Both the position numbers and the translations under genes were made by a program. DNA of 64,000 bases. It comes from Paracoccaceae bacterium. GTDB lineage: Bacteria > Pseudomonadota > Alphaproteobacteria > Rhodobacterales > Rhodobacteraceae. The notes under the pieces are model-generated. The model made no database searches. It saw only the letters and a program-made list of their open reading frames with translations, and had not been told where the DNA came from. Where the stretch lies: contig JACONK010000006.1 in the NCBI GenBank assembly GCA_014323795.1, positions 62,001 to 126,000 of the forward strand. The letters run 5' to 3'. Numbering within the stretch: position 1 is the first letter of the stretch; each line of letters starts with the position of its first letter. Below are positions 9,998-18,746 of the stretch, in pieces.

Positions 9998-10749
9998 CAG
10001 ATACGGTCCAGCACTTTATCGAGCCAACCCAAAAGACCTTTGGGCTCTTCCGCCACCGGCTTAAGGAACGGGGCCAGGATATCAATATCCCCGCCCGCCG
10101 GGGCTGTCTTGGGCCGCGGCGGCAGATAGCGGTTCACCGGCTTCGTACCCTGTTCCGGCATCAGTGCCAGCCCGCCCCGGTCTGCCGACATCCTGGAAAC
10201 ATCCGAATCCGGGTCCGCGAAATCCCCGAAATGCCGGGCGTTGGCCGGGCAGGTGCGCACACAGGCCGGTTCGCGGTCAATTTCTTGCAGGTGCTCGTTG
10301 TAAATACGATCAACGCAAAGCGTACATTTCTTCATCACGCCTTCCCTGGCGTCGAGTTCCCGCGCCCCATAGGGACAGGCCCAGGCGCAAAGCCCGCAGC
10401 CGATACAGCTCGTCTCATTGACCAGGACGATGCCGTCTTCGACCCGTTTGTAGCTTGCCCCCGTTGGGCAGACAGGTACGCACGGCGCATCTTCGCACTG
10501 CAGGCAGGATTTCGGGAAATGTACGGTTTGTGCAGGCCCCTGGGGCGGTTTGACCTCATACGTGTGGATGCGATTCAGAAATGTGCCGACCGGTGCCTCA
10601 CCATAGGCGTCCATATCACTCAGCGGTGCGCCGTAGTTCGACGTGTTCCACTCCTTGCAATTGATCACGCAGGCATGGCAGCCCACGCAGATATCAAGGT
10701 CGATGACGAGACCGAGTTTCTTCTCGGTTGTGGCGGGGAGCATGGTCAT
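9997..10749 (-). CDS. soeB: 4Fe-4S ferredoxin-type electron transfer subunit (probable SoeB)
   Basis: Four Cys clusters: CVGCHACVINC, CLQCEDAPCVPVCP, CIGCGLCAWACP, CTLCVDRI. Confidence 0.85.
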   Translation of the reverse strand: MTMLPATTEKKLGLVIDLDICVGCHACVINCKEWNTSNYGAPLSDMDAYGEAPVGTFLNRIHTYEVKPPQGPAQTVHFPKSCLQCEDAPCVPVCPTGASYKRVEDGIVLVNETSCIGCGLCAWACPYGARELDAREGVMKKCTLCVDRIYNEHLQEIDREPACVRTCPANARHFGDFADPDSDVSRMSADRGGLALMPEQGTKPVNRYLPPRPKTAPAGGDIDILAPFLKPVAEEPKGLLGWLDKVLDRI

Positions 10750-11579
10750 GGCCGGGCTGCTCTTACAAAGTTGGCAAGATCAGTGTTGAACCGGTCCGGT
10801 TCTTCCCGGAACGGGGCATGGCCGGATGCCTCATATTCATAAGCGGTTGCGCCGGGCAGTGTATCGAGGATCTGCGCGTGTATATCGTCAAGTGAAAAGT
10901 GATCGTGCAGGCCACGCAGCACAAAGGCCGGTTTGGTGGTTCTGGCATAGGCTGGCCGGAAATCTTCAACCCGTGTGCGGCAGTGGCTGCGAATGCCCGG
11001 GGGGCAGAGCATGCTGAAGCCGACAATCTCTGCCAATTCATGCGCCGTGGGCTGCTGGTGAAAACAGGCCCGAACAAACGCCACTGTGGCTGTCAGGTTG
11101 TCCGCCAGGTTGTCTCTGACCATACCCGGTCCTTGCAGTGCGGGATTGGCACGGTGCACCGCGAGAGAGGCCTTGGGCAGGTTGGAACCCGTCGTGACGG
11201 ACGATCCGACCAGGCCAAAACCGGCCAGGGCGCGGTCGCCGAAGTGGGTGATGTAGTCCCCCACGATCCAGCCGCCCATGGACCAGCCGATCAGGCATGG
11301 CGCATCCAGTGCCAAAGCGGTGATGATGGCGTCTATATCTTCTGCCCAAACGCGCGATCCATAAGCCGCCGCCCCGGTCGGCTTGTCTGATTGCCCGTGG
11401 CCGCGCAAATCCGGTATGATCAGCCGGAACTCCTTCGCCAGCGGATGTTGGCGCACAAAACCGAGTGCCGCCTGCGAATAGCCGTGCACCAGGATTATGG
11501 GTGGCCCATCCTGCGGTCCCATGTCTGTCACCGCAAGTTTGACGCCACCATGACCCTTTATGCGGAACCGGGTTGCCAT
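10746..11579 (-). CDS. Alpha/beta hydrolase
   Basis: IILVHGYSQ oxyanion loop, LIGWSMGGW nucleophile elbow, C-terminal EYEASGHAPF; start alternatives at 11579 or 11594. Confidence 0.9.
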   Translation of the reverse strand: MATRFRIKGHGGVKLAVTDMGPQDGPPIILVHGYSQAALGFVRQHPLAKEFRLIIPDLRGHGQSDKPTGAAAYGSRVWAEDIDAIITALALDAPCLIGWSMGGWIVGDYITHFGDRALAGFGLVGSSVTTGSNLPKASLAVHRANPALQGPGMVRDNLADNLTATVAFVRACFHQQPTAHELAEIVGFSMLCPPGIRSHCRTRVEDFRPAYARTTKPAFVLRGLHDHFSLDDIHAQILDTLPGATAYEYEASGHAPFREEPDRFNTDLANFVRAARP

Positions 11580-11583
11580 GTTG

Positions 11584-14406
11584 TCAGACTTCATACGCAA
11601 CGTCTTGCGGCCCGCGTCCGACGGGGGATGTCTGCGCATCGAAATCGGGCCTGGATGAGGCATCCGCCGGTGCCTCTGCCCGGGCTATGCGTACGCGCAG
11701 GTCGTACCATGCGGCTTGGCCGGTGATCGGATCGGAATTTGACCAGCGCAACCCGTCGCCTTTGGGTGGCAGAAGCTCGTGAATCAGATGATTTAATAGA
11801 AACCCTTTTTTCGTCTCCGGTGCGTTTTCCCCCAGTGCCCAGGCACCCTTGCGTTTGCCTATGGCGTTCCAGGTCCAGACCGTGCGTTCATTGAGTGCCT
11901 CCATCAGTGCCACGGGCACGGTGATTGTACCATGGTGGCTTGTCAGTTTGGCCCAGTCGCCATCCTGGAATCCGTGCTCATCCCAGACCTTGCGGGGCAC
12001 GTAAAGCGGGTTGTGCCCGTGGATCTGCCGCAGCCAGGCGTTCTGGCTGCCCCAGCTGTGGTACATTGCCATGGGCCTCTGGGTCAGGGCGTACAGCGGA
12101 TAATCCTCCGTTGAAACGCCGGCCTCTTCAAAGGGTTGCCACCAAACAGGCAGCGGGTCCATGGCACGTTCGATATGGTCGCGCAGGTGGTCCGGCGGCT
12201 GGATATCCCCTTTGCCCTGGGCGGCGAGCCGGAACTTCTGCATGGTCTCTACGTAAGGTGTGAAAATGTAGGGCTGCGGGGTATCATAGATGCCGCGTTC
12301 CACGGCCCATGCCTGATAAGCAGTGTTCCACGGCTTGTAGAATTGCGCGTTCGGCGGGATATGGCTGATCCAGAAGCCGCCGTTTTCAATGTATTTCTCG
12401 ATTTGCTTTGGGTTCGCTTCCCCGCGCCCCTGACCGGATCCGTCCGGATTCCGCCAGCCCGACAGGGGCCCCACGCCCGGACGGCGCTGGTGGTTGATCA
12501 TGTAATCGGCGTAGTCCTTGTAAATTGCCTTGCCATCCGCATCGACAAACCCCGGAAGGCCAAGCCTGACGCCAAGTTCCACCAGCATGGTCTGGAAACT
12601 TTTCACGTTGCGATCAGGTTCCACAACAGGCCAGCGGATTGAATCCGCCGCCGCCGCCGCCTCACAAATCGGGCGGTCCAGGAGGCTGATGCAATCGTGG
12701 CGTTCCAGATATGTCGTGTCCGGCAGAACAAGGTCGGCGTAGGCAACCATTTCCGACGAATAGGCGTCGGAATAGATGATGTGCGGGATTACATAGCCGC
12801 TGTTCCCATCGGTTTCCGACAGCATCCTCATCACGCCGCGGGTGTTCATGGAAGAATTCCACGACATATTCGACATGTACATAAAAAGCGTATCGATCTT
12901 ATAAGGATCGCCCGCATATGCGTTTGAGATCACCATGTGCATAAGCCCGTGGACCGACAGCGGGTTTTCCCATGTGTAGGCCTTGTCGATGCGCACCGGG
13001 TTGCCGTCACCGTCAATTGCCAAATCCTCCGGCCCCTGGACAAAGCCCAGGTGTGGCCCGTTGAGCGGTTTGCCCGGGGTAACCTTGCAGTGAGGCTTCG
13101 GATGTGCCGTCGTCGGCTTGGGATAGGGCGGTTTGAAGCGAAAGCCGCCCGGAACCTCCACCGACCCCAGCAGGATCTGTAGCAGATGTATCGCCCGGCA
13201 GGTCTGGAACCCGTTAGAGTGTGCCGAAATGCCCCGCATGGCGTGGCAGGCGACCGGTCGACCGATCATCTTGTCGTGCTGTACGCCACGGAAGTCCGTC
13301 CAGGGCTGGTTAATTATAATTTCCTCTTCGAAAGCCGTGTGGGCAAGTTCGGCGGCGAGGCGCCTGATCTGTTCAACGGGAATGCCACAGCGGGCGGCGG
13401 CGTTTTCCGGTTTGTATTCGTCCGAGAGATATTTCTCCGCAATCAACGCGAAAACCGGGCGGTAGAGCGTACCATCCGGGGCGGTGTAATCACGACCCAT
13501 CTCCGGTGTGATGCCTGCCTTGTCAAAGGGTTCGAGCCTGTTCGTCGCACGGTCGAGCACCATCGGCTTGCCGTCGGTGTCGCGCAGGAACAGGCCGTGG
13601 CTGTCGGAATTCGGGTCGCAGTTCACGAACTGCGGACAGTTGGTGTAGCGGGCGAGATAGGACAGATCAACTTTGCCGGCCTTCAGCAGCTCATGCACCA
13701 TGGCGAGGATGAAGAGCCCGTCCGTGCCCGGTGTGATCGCCACCCATTCGTCCGCCACCGCGTTGTAGCCGGACCGCACCGGGTTGATGCCAATGATTTT
13801 GGCACCGCGCTGCTTTAAGCGGGAAAGACCCAGCTTGATGGGGTTCGAGTCATGATCCTCCGCCACACCGAAGATCATGAATATCTTCGTACGTTCCCAG
13901 TCCGGCTGACCGAATTCCCAGAACGTGCCGCCCATGGTATAGATACCTCCGGCAGCCATATTGACAGAGCAGAATCCGCCGTGGGCTGCATAGTTGGGCG
14001 TGCCGAACTGCTGTGCCCACCAGCTCGTGAAGGACTGTGACTGGTCGCGGCCCGTGAAAAAGGCAAGTTTGCGCTGGTCGGTTTCCCGGATCGGAGTCAG
14101 CCAGCCTGCGGCGATCTCGTAGGCCTCATCCCATGAAATTTCCTCAAACTCGCCGGATCCGCGGGGTCCGACGCGCTTCAGGGGTGCGCGCAGGCGGGCA
14201 GGAGAATAGTGCTGCATGATCCCGGCACTGCCTTTGGCGCACAATACCCCCCGGTTCACCGGGTGGTCCCGGTTCCCCTCAATATACTTCACCTTGCCGC
14301 CTTTCATGTGCACGTTGATGCCGCAGCGGCAGGCGCACATATAGCAGGTGGTGCGGCGGATCTCGTCGGAAATTTCCGGTGACGTGTTTATTTTTGGCTC
14401 AGCCAT
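11584..14406 (-). CDS. soeA: Molybdopterin oxidoreductase (probable sulfite dehydrogenase SoeA)
   Basis: N-terminal CYMCACRCGINVHMKGGKVKYIEGNRDHPVNRGVLCAKG FeS motif; C-terminal molydopterin dinucleotide-binding domain; start at MAEPKINTS. Confidence 0.85.
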   Translation of the reverse strand: MAEPKINTSPEISDEIRRTTCYMCACRCGINVHMKGGKVKYIEGNRDHPVNRGVLCAKGSAGIMQHYSPARLRAPLKRVGPRGSGEFEEISWDEAYEIAAGWLTPIRETDQRKLAFFTGRDQSQSFTSWWAQQFGTPNYAAHGGFCSVNMAAGGIYTMGGTFWEFGQPDWERTKIFMIFGVAEDHDSNPIKLGLSRLKQRGAKIIGINPVRSGYNAVADEWVAITPGTDGLFILAMVHELLKAGKVDLSYLARYTNCPQFVNCDPNSDSHGLFLRDTDGKPMVLDRATNRLEPFDKAGITPEMGRDYTAPDGTLYRPVFALIAEKYLSDEYKPENAAARCGIPVEQIRRLAAELAHTAFEEEIIINQPWTDFRGVQHDKMIGRPVACHAMRGISAHSNGFQTCRAIHLLQILLGSVEVPGGFRFKPPYPKPTTAHPKPHCKVTPGKPLNGPHLGFVQGPEDLAIDGDGNPVRIDKAYTWENPLSVHGLMHMVISNAYAGDPYKIDTLFMYMSNMSWNSSMNTRGVMRMLSETDGNSGYVIPHIIYSDAYSSEMVAYADLVLPDTTYLERHDCISLLDRPICEAAAAADSIRWPVVEPDRNVKSFQTMLVELGVRLGLPGFVDADGKAIYKDYADYMINHQRRPGVGPLSGWRNPDGSGQGRGEANPKQIEKYIENGGFWISHIPPNAQFYKPWNTAYQAWAVERGIYDTPQPYIFTPYVETMQKFRLAAQGKGDIQPPDHLRDHIERAMDPLPVWWQPFEEAGVSTEDYPLYALTQRPMAMYHSWGSQNAWLRQIHGHNPLYVPRKVWDEHGFQDGDWAKLTSHHGTITVPVALMEALNERTVWTWNAIGKRKGAWALGENAPETKKGFLLNHLIHELLPPKGDGLRWSNSDPITGQAAWYDLRVRIARAEAPADASSRPDFDAQTSPVGRGPQDVAYEV

Positions 14407-15334
14407 GGTGGTTGACCAGGATAGCTGCAACACAAATGGAGGCGAGCCGGGCCGCAGGCGGGTCGGCCCGCGAGGTAAGAAGGACAGGAACCCTGGCACC
14501 CATCACTACGCCTGCGGCGCATCCACCGCCGAGGTAGACGAGTGCTTTGAAAAGCGCGTTGCCCGATACAATGTCGGGTACGATGATCCCGTCCGCCCGG
14601 CCTGCGACAGGGTCGTTGTCAAGACCTTTGACAGCAGCACTGTCTGCGGAAAGGATCAGGTCGAGCGCAAGCGGGCCCGAGAAACAGGCATCTGCGTGGG
14701 CCTCCTTTGCCCAGGCACAAAGCTCTGCCGCTTCCACGGACGAAGGTACGCTTTGGATCACGGATTCAGTGGCACTGAGGAACGCCACGCATGGCTCCGC
14801 AATGCCTCGGGCGCGGGCCAGCATGATCACCGCATCAACGCAGGCCTGGCGGGTTTTCATGTCCGGCATCACGTTCACGGCAGCATCCGATACCAATACC
14901 GGCGCGTCATGGCCCGGAGGGGTGATATGGAACACATGCACAAGCCGTTCCCCGGTGCGCAGCCCCGCGGCACGGGCCAGCGCACCTTTCATAAAGGCGT
15001 CCGTGTGCAGGTGACCTTTCATCAGCACGTCCGCTTCGTTCGCGCCGCAAAGACTGGCCGCACACAAGGCAGCATCCGCCTCATCGCCGGCTTCTTCAAT
15101 TCGGTGGCAGGAAATATCCCAGTTGAGTGCGTCCGCCTCTGCCAGGATGGCGTCGCGCACACCGACAAAGATGGGATCCATTACGCCCGCTTCCACGGCT
15201 TCTTTTGCCGCCATTATCGGCTGTGGTGTGCCTGCCTGTGCGATGGCCACCCGGGGCACCCGCCCGGCCGCGGCCTGCGCCACCAGGGCAGGCGGGCAAT
15301 CCGGCGTTGCCCTGGAAAGAAAGTGGCTAATCAT
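14399..15334 (-). CDS. pta: Short-form phosphate acetyl/butyryltransferase (PF01515-like)
   Basis: ADVLMKGHLHTDAFMKGAL, VLVSDAAVNVMPD, FSGPLALDLILSADSAAVKGLDNDPVAGRADGIIVPDIVSGNALFKAL. Confidence 0.85.
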   Translation of the reverse strand: MISHFLSRATPDCPPALVAQAAAGRVPRVAIAQAGTPQPIMAAKEAVEAGVMDPIFVGVRDAILAEADALNWDISCHRIEEAGDEADAALCAASLCGANEADVLMKGHLHTDAFMKGALARAAGLRTGERLVHVFHITPPGHDAPVLVSDAAVNVMPDMKTRQACVDAVIMLARARGIAEPCVAFLSATESVIQSVPSSVEAAELCAWAKEAHADACFSGPLALDLILSADSAAVKGLDNDPVAGRADGIIVPDIVSGNALFKALVYLGGGCAAGVVMGARVPVLLTSRADPPAARLASICVAAILVNHHG

Positions 15335-15466
15335 AAAATGTGTACTCCTGGCCGCGATATATTATGGGCCAGGGGCAGACAGGTCTTTAGGGCCAGACAG
15401 TTCAGTGATTATAGCCACGGGTGTGCGGATATCTCTTAAACCAGGGCTCGCGTCTGTTTGCGACGG

Positions 15467-16729
15467 TCAGCCGCGGCCTTTCCACGGGATCAGTAATCTC
15501 TCTGCCGCGCGTACGAGCAGTTCAATACAGGCACCAATTACGCCGATCATAACAATTCCGATGATCACGATGTCCGTCAGCTGGAAGCGAGAGGCGTCCA
15601 TGATCATCATGCCTGTTCCTTCGGAAGCGGCCACCAGTTCCGCCGCGACCACCGTGCCCCAGCAGACCCCCATGGCAACCCGTGCACCGGTGAAGATGTC
15701 TGGCAGGGAATTCGGCATGATGACGTAACGCAAGATCTGCCACTTGCGGGCGCCCAGGCTGTAGGCCGCGTGGATTTTGGAGATGTTAACTCCCGCCACA
15801 CCGGAGCGTGCCGCAATCGCCATGATCCAGAGCGCGGCGAGGAAGAGAAGCACGATCTTGCCCTGCTCTCCGATGCCGAACCATATGATGACAAGCGGAA
15901 TCAGCGCCAGCGGCGGGATCGGGCGCATGAACTCCACAATCGGGTCGAACCACCCGCGTGCCCAACCGGAAAGCCCCATGGCGTAGCCGAGCGGGATGCC
16001 CACGAGCGCACCGACAAAAAAGCCCACCGTCACACGGAAGAGCGACCAGAACAGGTGCCCAGGCAGCGTGTCGTTCTTGTAACCTTCGGTCCGGAGCCTG
16101 GTGAACCGATCCCAGGTGGCTTCCGGCGACGGCAAATAGAGCGGCTGCATCTGCCATCCCGGGTCGGGTTTGAAGTTGATCGCGCCTTTCCCGGTCAGCG
16201 TTGCCGCACCTGCGGGCAGGTTTACTGTCCCGCCGGGCTCAATCGGCTGGCCGTTGATGGCAACGATCCTGGCACCATCCTTGCGCTTCCATTCGTCGTT
16301 CCTGTCAAAAAGAATCAGGGCGGAGTTCCATGCCCTGGTGGCTGCGCTGTCATTCATTGCGGGGCCGTCGCCCGGCTCCACCTCCGGTTTTTCGGCAGTC
16401 GCATCCCGGCCCACCGCCACGGTGATCATGGCGTCATCGCGGGTGCCGTCCGGGCTTTGGACCGTGTAGGTGAAACTTGTCGTGCCGGTAAATGGCGGTG
16501 GTGCCTTGATCGGCGCGATGGCCGACCCGGTGAAAGCCCCCCAGATCAGTATGATCACCACGACAGAAAGGACGGAGCCTATCCGGTCTGCCTTCACGGC
16601 ACTTTCATCGCCGAAGGTAACGGTCTTGAGCGAGGTGAAGTCAGCCGCAGCCCTTGTGAAGCGGCGCATGACGGTGACGATCAGCAGGCAGAGGATGAAA
16701 AGACCTGTATAAATGACTGCAACAGACAT
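15467..16729 (-). CDS. tauC: ABC transporter permease (TauC-like) with N-terminal/extracytoplasmic insert
   Basis: C-terminal permease core FMRPIPPLALIPLVIIWFGIGEQGKIVLLFL; residues about 70-205 are not permease-like. Confidence 0.85.
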   Translation of the reverse strand: MSVAVIYTGLFILCLLIVTVMRRFTRAAADFTSLKTVTFGDESAVKADRIGSVLSVVVIILIWGAFTGSAIAPIKAPPPFTGTTSFTYTVQSPDGTRDDAMITVAVGRDATAEKPEVEPGDGPAMNDSAATRAWNSALILFDRNDEWKRKDGARIVAINGQPIEPGGTVNLPAGAATLTGKGAINFKPDPGWQMQPLYLPSPEATWDRFTRLRTEGYKNDTLPGHLFWSLFRVTVGFFVGALVGIPLGYAMGLSGWARGWFDPIVEFMRPIPPLALIPLVIIWFGIGEQGKIVLLFLAALWIMAIAARSGVAGVNISKIHAAYSLGARKWQILRYVIMPNSLPDIFTGARVAMGVCWGTVVAAELVAASEGTGMMIMDASRFQLTDIVIIGIVMIGVIGACIELLVRAAERLLIPWKGRG

Positions 16730-16730
16730 A

Positions 16731-17531
16731 TCAGTTCTTCACCCGGCCCATAATTTCTTCTTCCATATCCCAGATCATCGTGAGGATTTCTTCCCGCATG
16801 GGGTTGTAGCGGTTGTCCTTCCTGACCTCCCGCAGGTCTGCGCCCACGCCCATGTCGGCGAAGGGCAGACAGTATTCCCTGTGCACACGGCCCGGGCGCG
16901 GAGCCATGACAAGCAGGCGCTCCCCCAGAAGCAGTGCCTCTTCTACGGAATGGGTGATCAGGATGATCGTCTTGCCCGTCTCTTTCCAGAGCCTGAGCAC
17001 CAGCCCCTGCATCTTTTCCCGCGTCAGCGCATCAAGTGCGCCAAGCGGTTCGTCCATCAGGATCACATCCGGGTCGTTGGCAAGACAGCGGGCCAGGGCC
17101 ACGCGCTGCTGCATACCCCCGGACAGTTCATAGATAGCCTTTTCCTTGAAATCCTGCAGCCCTACGACTTCCAGCAGGTGATCCACATCTTTGCGATAGT
17201 CTGCTGTCCTTTGGCCGTTCATGCGCGGGCCGAAGCTGACGTTGTCGCGCACATTCATCCATTCGAAAAGTGCGCCTTGCTGGAACACCATTCCCCGTTC
17301 CTGGCCGGGCCCCTCGACGCGGGCGGTGCCCAGGGTGACTGTCCCTGAGGTGGGGGCAAGAAAACCCGCGACGATGTTCAAAAGTGTGGTTTTGCCGCAG
17401 CCCGACGGGCCGAGGACGCTCATCAGCTGCCCCTGTCTGATGTTGAGCGATACATTTTGCAATGCCTGAACGTAGCTGCCGCCGGGCAGTTCAAAACGCA
17501 TGGAGACATTGTCCAGAACCAGTCCTGACAT
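16731..17531 (-). CDS. tauB: ABC transporter ATP-binding protein (TauB-like)
   Basis: Walker A GPSGCGKTT, LSGGMQQRVALARCLANDPDVILMDEPLGALDALTR; alternative start at 17564. Confidence 0.9.
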   Translation of the reverse strand: MSGLVLDNVSMRFELPGGSYVQALQNVSLNIRQGQLMSVLGPSGCGKTTLLNIVAGFLAPTSGTVTLGTARVEGPGQERGMVFQQGALFEWMNVRDNVSFGPRMNGQRTADYRKDVDHLLEVVGLQDFKEKAIYELSGGMQQRVALARCLANDPDVILMDEPLGALDALTREKMQGLVLRLWKETGKTIILITHSVEEALLLGERLLVMAPRPGRVHREYCLPFADMGVGADLREVRKDNRYNPMREEILTMIWDMEEEIMGRVKN

Positions 17532-17565
17532 CGGGTGTGGTGCCTTTCCCGGAGCGGCAGACAAG

Positions 17566-17594
17566 AAAGGCCCCGACGCCAGGTCGGGGCCTTT
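17566..17594. terminator. Perfect 12-bp inverted repeat between tauA and tauB (terminator or mRNA-stabilising hairpin)
   Basis: aaaggccccgac-gccag-gtcggggccttt. Confidence 0.75.
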
Positions 17595-17604
17595 AAAAAG
17601 CGGT

Positions 17605-18603
17605 TTAGTTCAACGTGCCGAGCGGCCCGGTATTCACGGTTGCCTCATAGGTGTCGAGTGCCGCGTCAATCGAGCCTGCCTCCACAAACACGTCCGCCAC
17701 ACCTTTCATGAAGGTCTGCGCGTTACCGCCCAGCCATTTATCGGACATCTGGGCTGCCACGTCCGGGAAGATGAAGGCGTCCATCGTCTCTTTGGTGGCC
17801 TCTTTGTCCATACCGGCGTCCCTGGCGATCACTGGCAGCATTTCAGCTACGCCGCAACCGTCGTTCCAGGCGGCGTTGGCGTCAGCCGTCACTTTCAGGA
17901 ATTTCGCGACCAGATCCGGGTTTTCCGCCACGAAGGATGCAGGCGCGGAAGTCACGTCAAAGACGAGAATGCCAAGCTCGGTTTTTTCTGCACCGGTCAG
18001 AAGTACGTTGCCGTGCTCTTTCATCCGGCGTAATGCCCCACCCCAGCCGCAGACCATGTCCAGTGCACCCTGGGCGAAAGCAGCGGCCCCGTCGGGCGGG
18101 GCCATGTTCACGATATCCATGGTGCCGATGTCCACGCCGAAGTGGTCCATCTGCTTGAGGAAGCCGTAATGTGCCGCGGTGCCGAGTGGTACGGCAACCT
18201 TCTTGCCTTCCAGCTCTTTCGCGCTGTCCCTGTCGATTTCCAATTCTGCTTTCACGACGCAGTTGTCGTTGTCGGCATAGGACACGGCAACGTCGATAAT
18301 CTGCAGATCCTGACCGGCGGAGGTCGCAACCACGAACGGCGGCACACCCTGACTGACGGCGATTTGTACATCGCCCGAAGCCATGGCAGCAGACATTGCG
18401 GTTCCGGTGTCGAAGCTGACCCAGTTGACCTTCACACCGAGTACTTCGTCATAGGTGCCCCGCACCTTGGCGTATTGGAACGGCATTGGCCATTCCAGGA
18501 AGTAGGCAACAGTGATTTCGGACAAGTGGCCCGCAGCGAAAGCACCCGGTGCATTTGCAGCCAGCGCAATGGCCATAGCTGAAAGGGTTTTGGTAAGTTT
18601 CAT
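17605..18603 (-). CDS. tauA: Taurine ABC transporter substrate-binding protein
   Basis: Signal peptide MKLTKTLSAMAIALAANAPGAFA; VAYFLEWPMPFQYAK; adjacent tauB/tauC. Confidence 0.9.
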   Translation of the reverse strand: MKLTKTLSAMAIALAANAPGAFAAGHLSEITVAYFLEWPMPFQYAKVRGTYDEVLGVKVNWVSFDTGTAMSAAMASGDVQIAVSQGVPPFVVATSAGQDLQIIDVAVSYADNDNCVVKAELEIDRDSAKELEGKKVAVPLGTAAHYGFLKQMDHFGVDIGTMDIVNMAPPDGAAAFAQGALDMVCGWGGALRRMKEHGNVLLTGAEKTELGILVFDVTSAPASFVAENPDLVAKFLKVTADANAAWNDGCGVAEMLPVIARDAGMDKEATKETMDAFIFPDVAAQMSDKWLGGNAQTFMKGVADVFVEAGSIDAALDTYEATVNTGPLGTLN

Positions 18604-18746
18604 GTTTGTCTCCCTGCAGACGCGGCGTATACCTCGCCGCATGATTTGGTGGGCGGTCAGGTGCATCCGCCCCGCCCGGATGGTCCGAAAGGTACGGCGC
18701 GGATGAGCACCAGATGCGACTGTCCAATCATTCCAAGGCCGTAAAG

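Noticed and set aside
11584-14406. soeA as a biotin-sulfoxide/DMSO or thiosulfate reductase instead of sulfite dehydrogenase
   Set aside because: Not excluded by sequence alone; the SoeA label is preferred because of the adjoining pta/tau genes and DmsC-like anchor, with reduced confidence.
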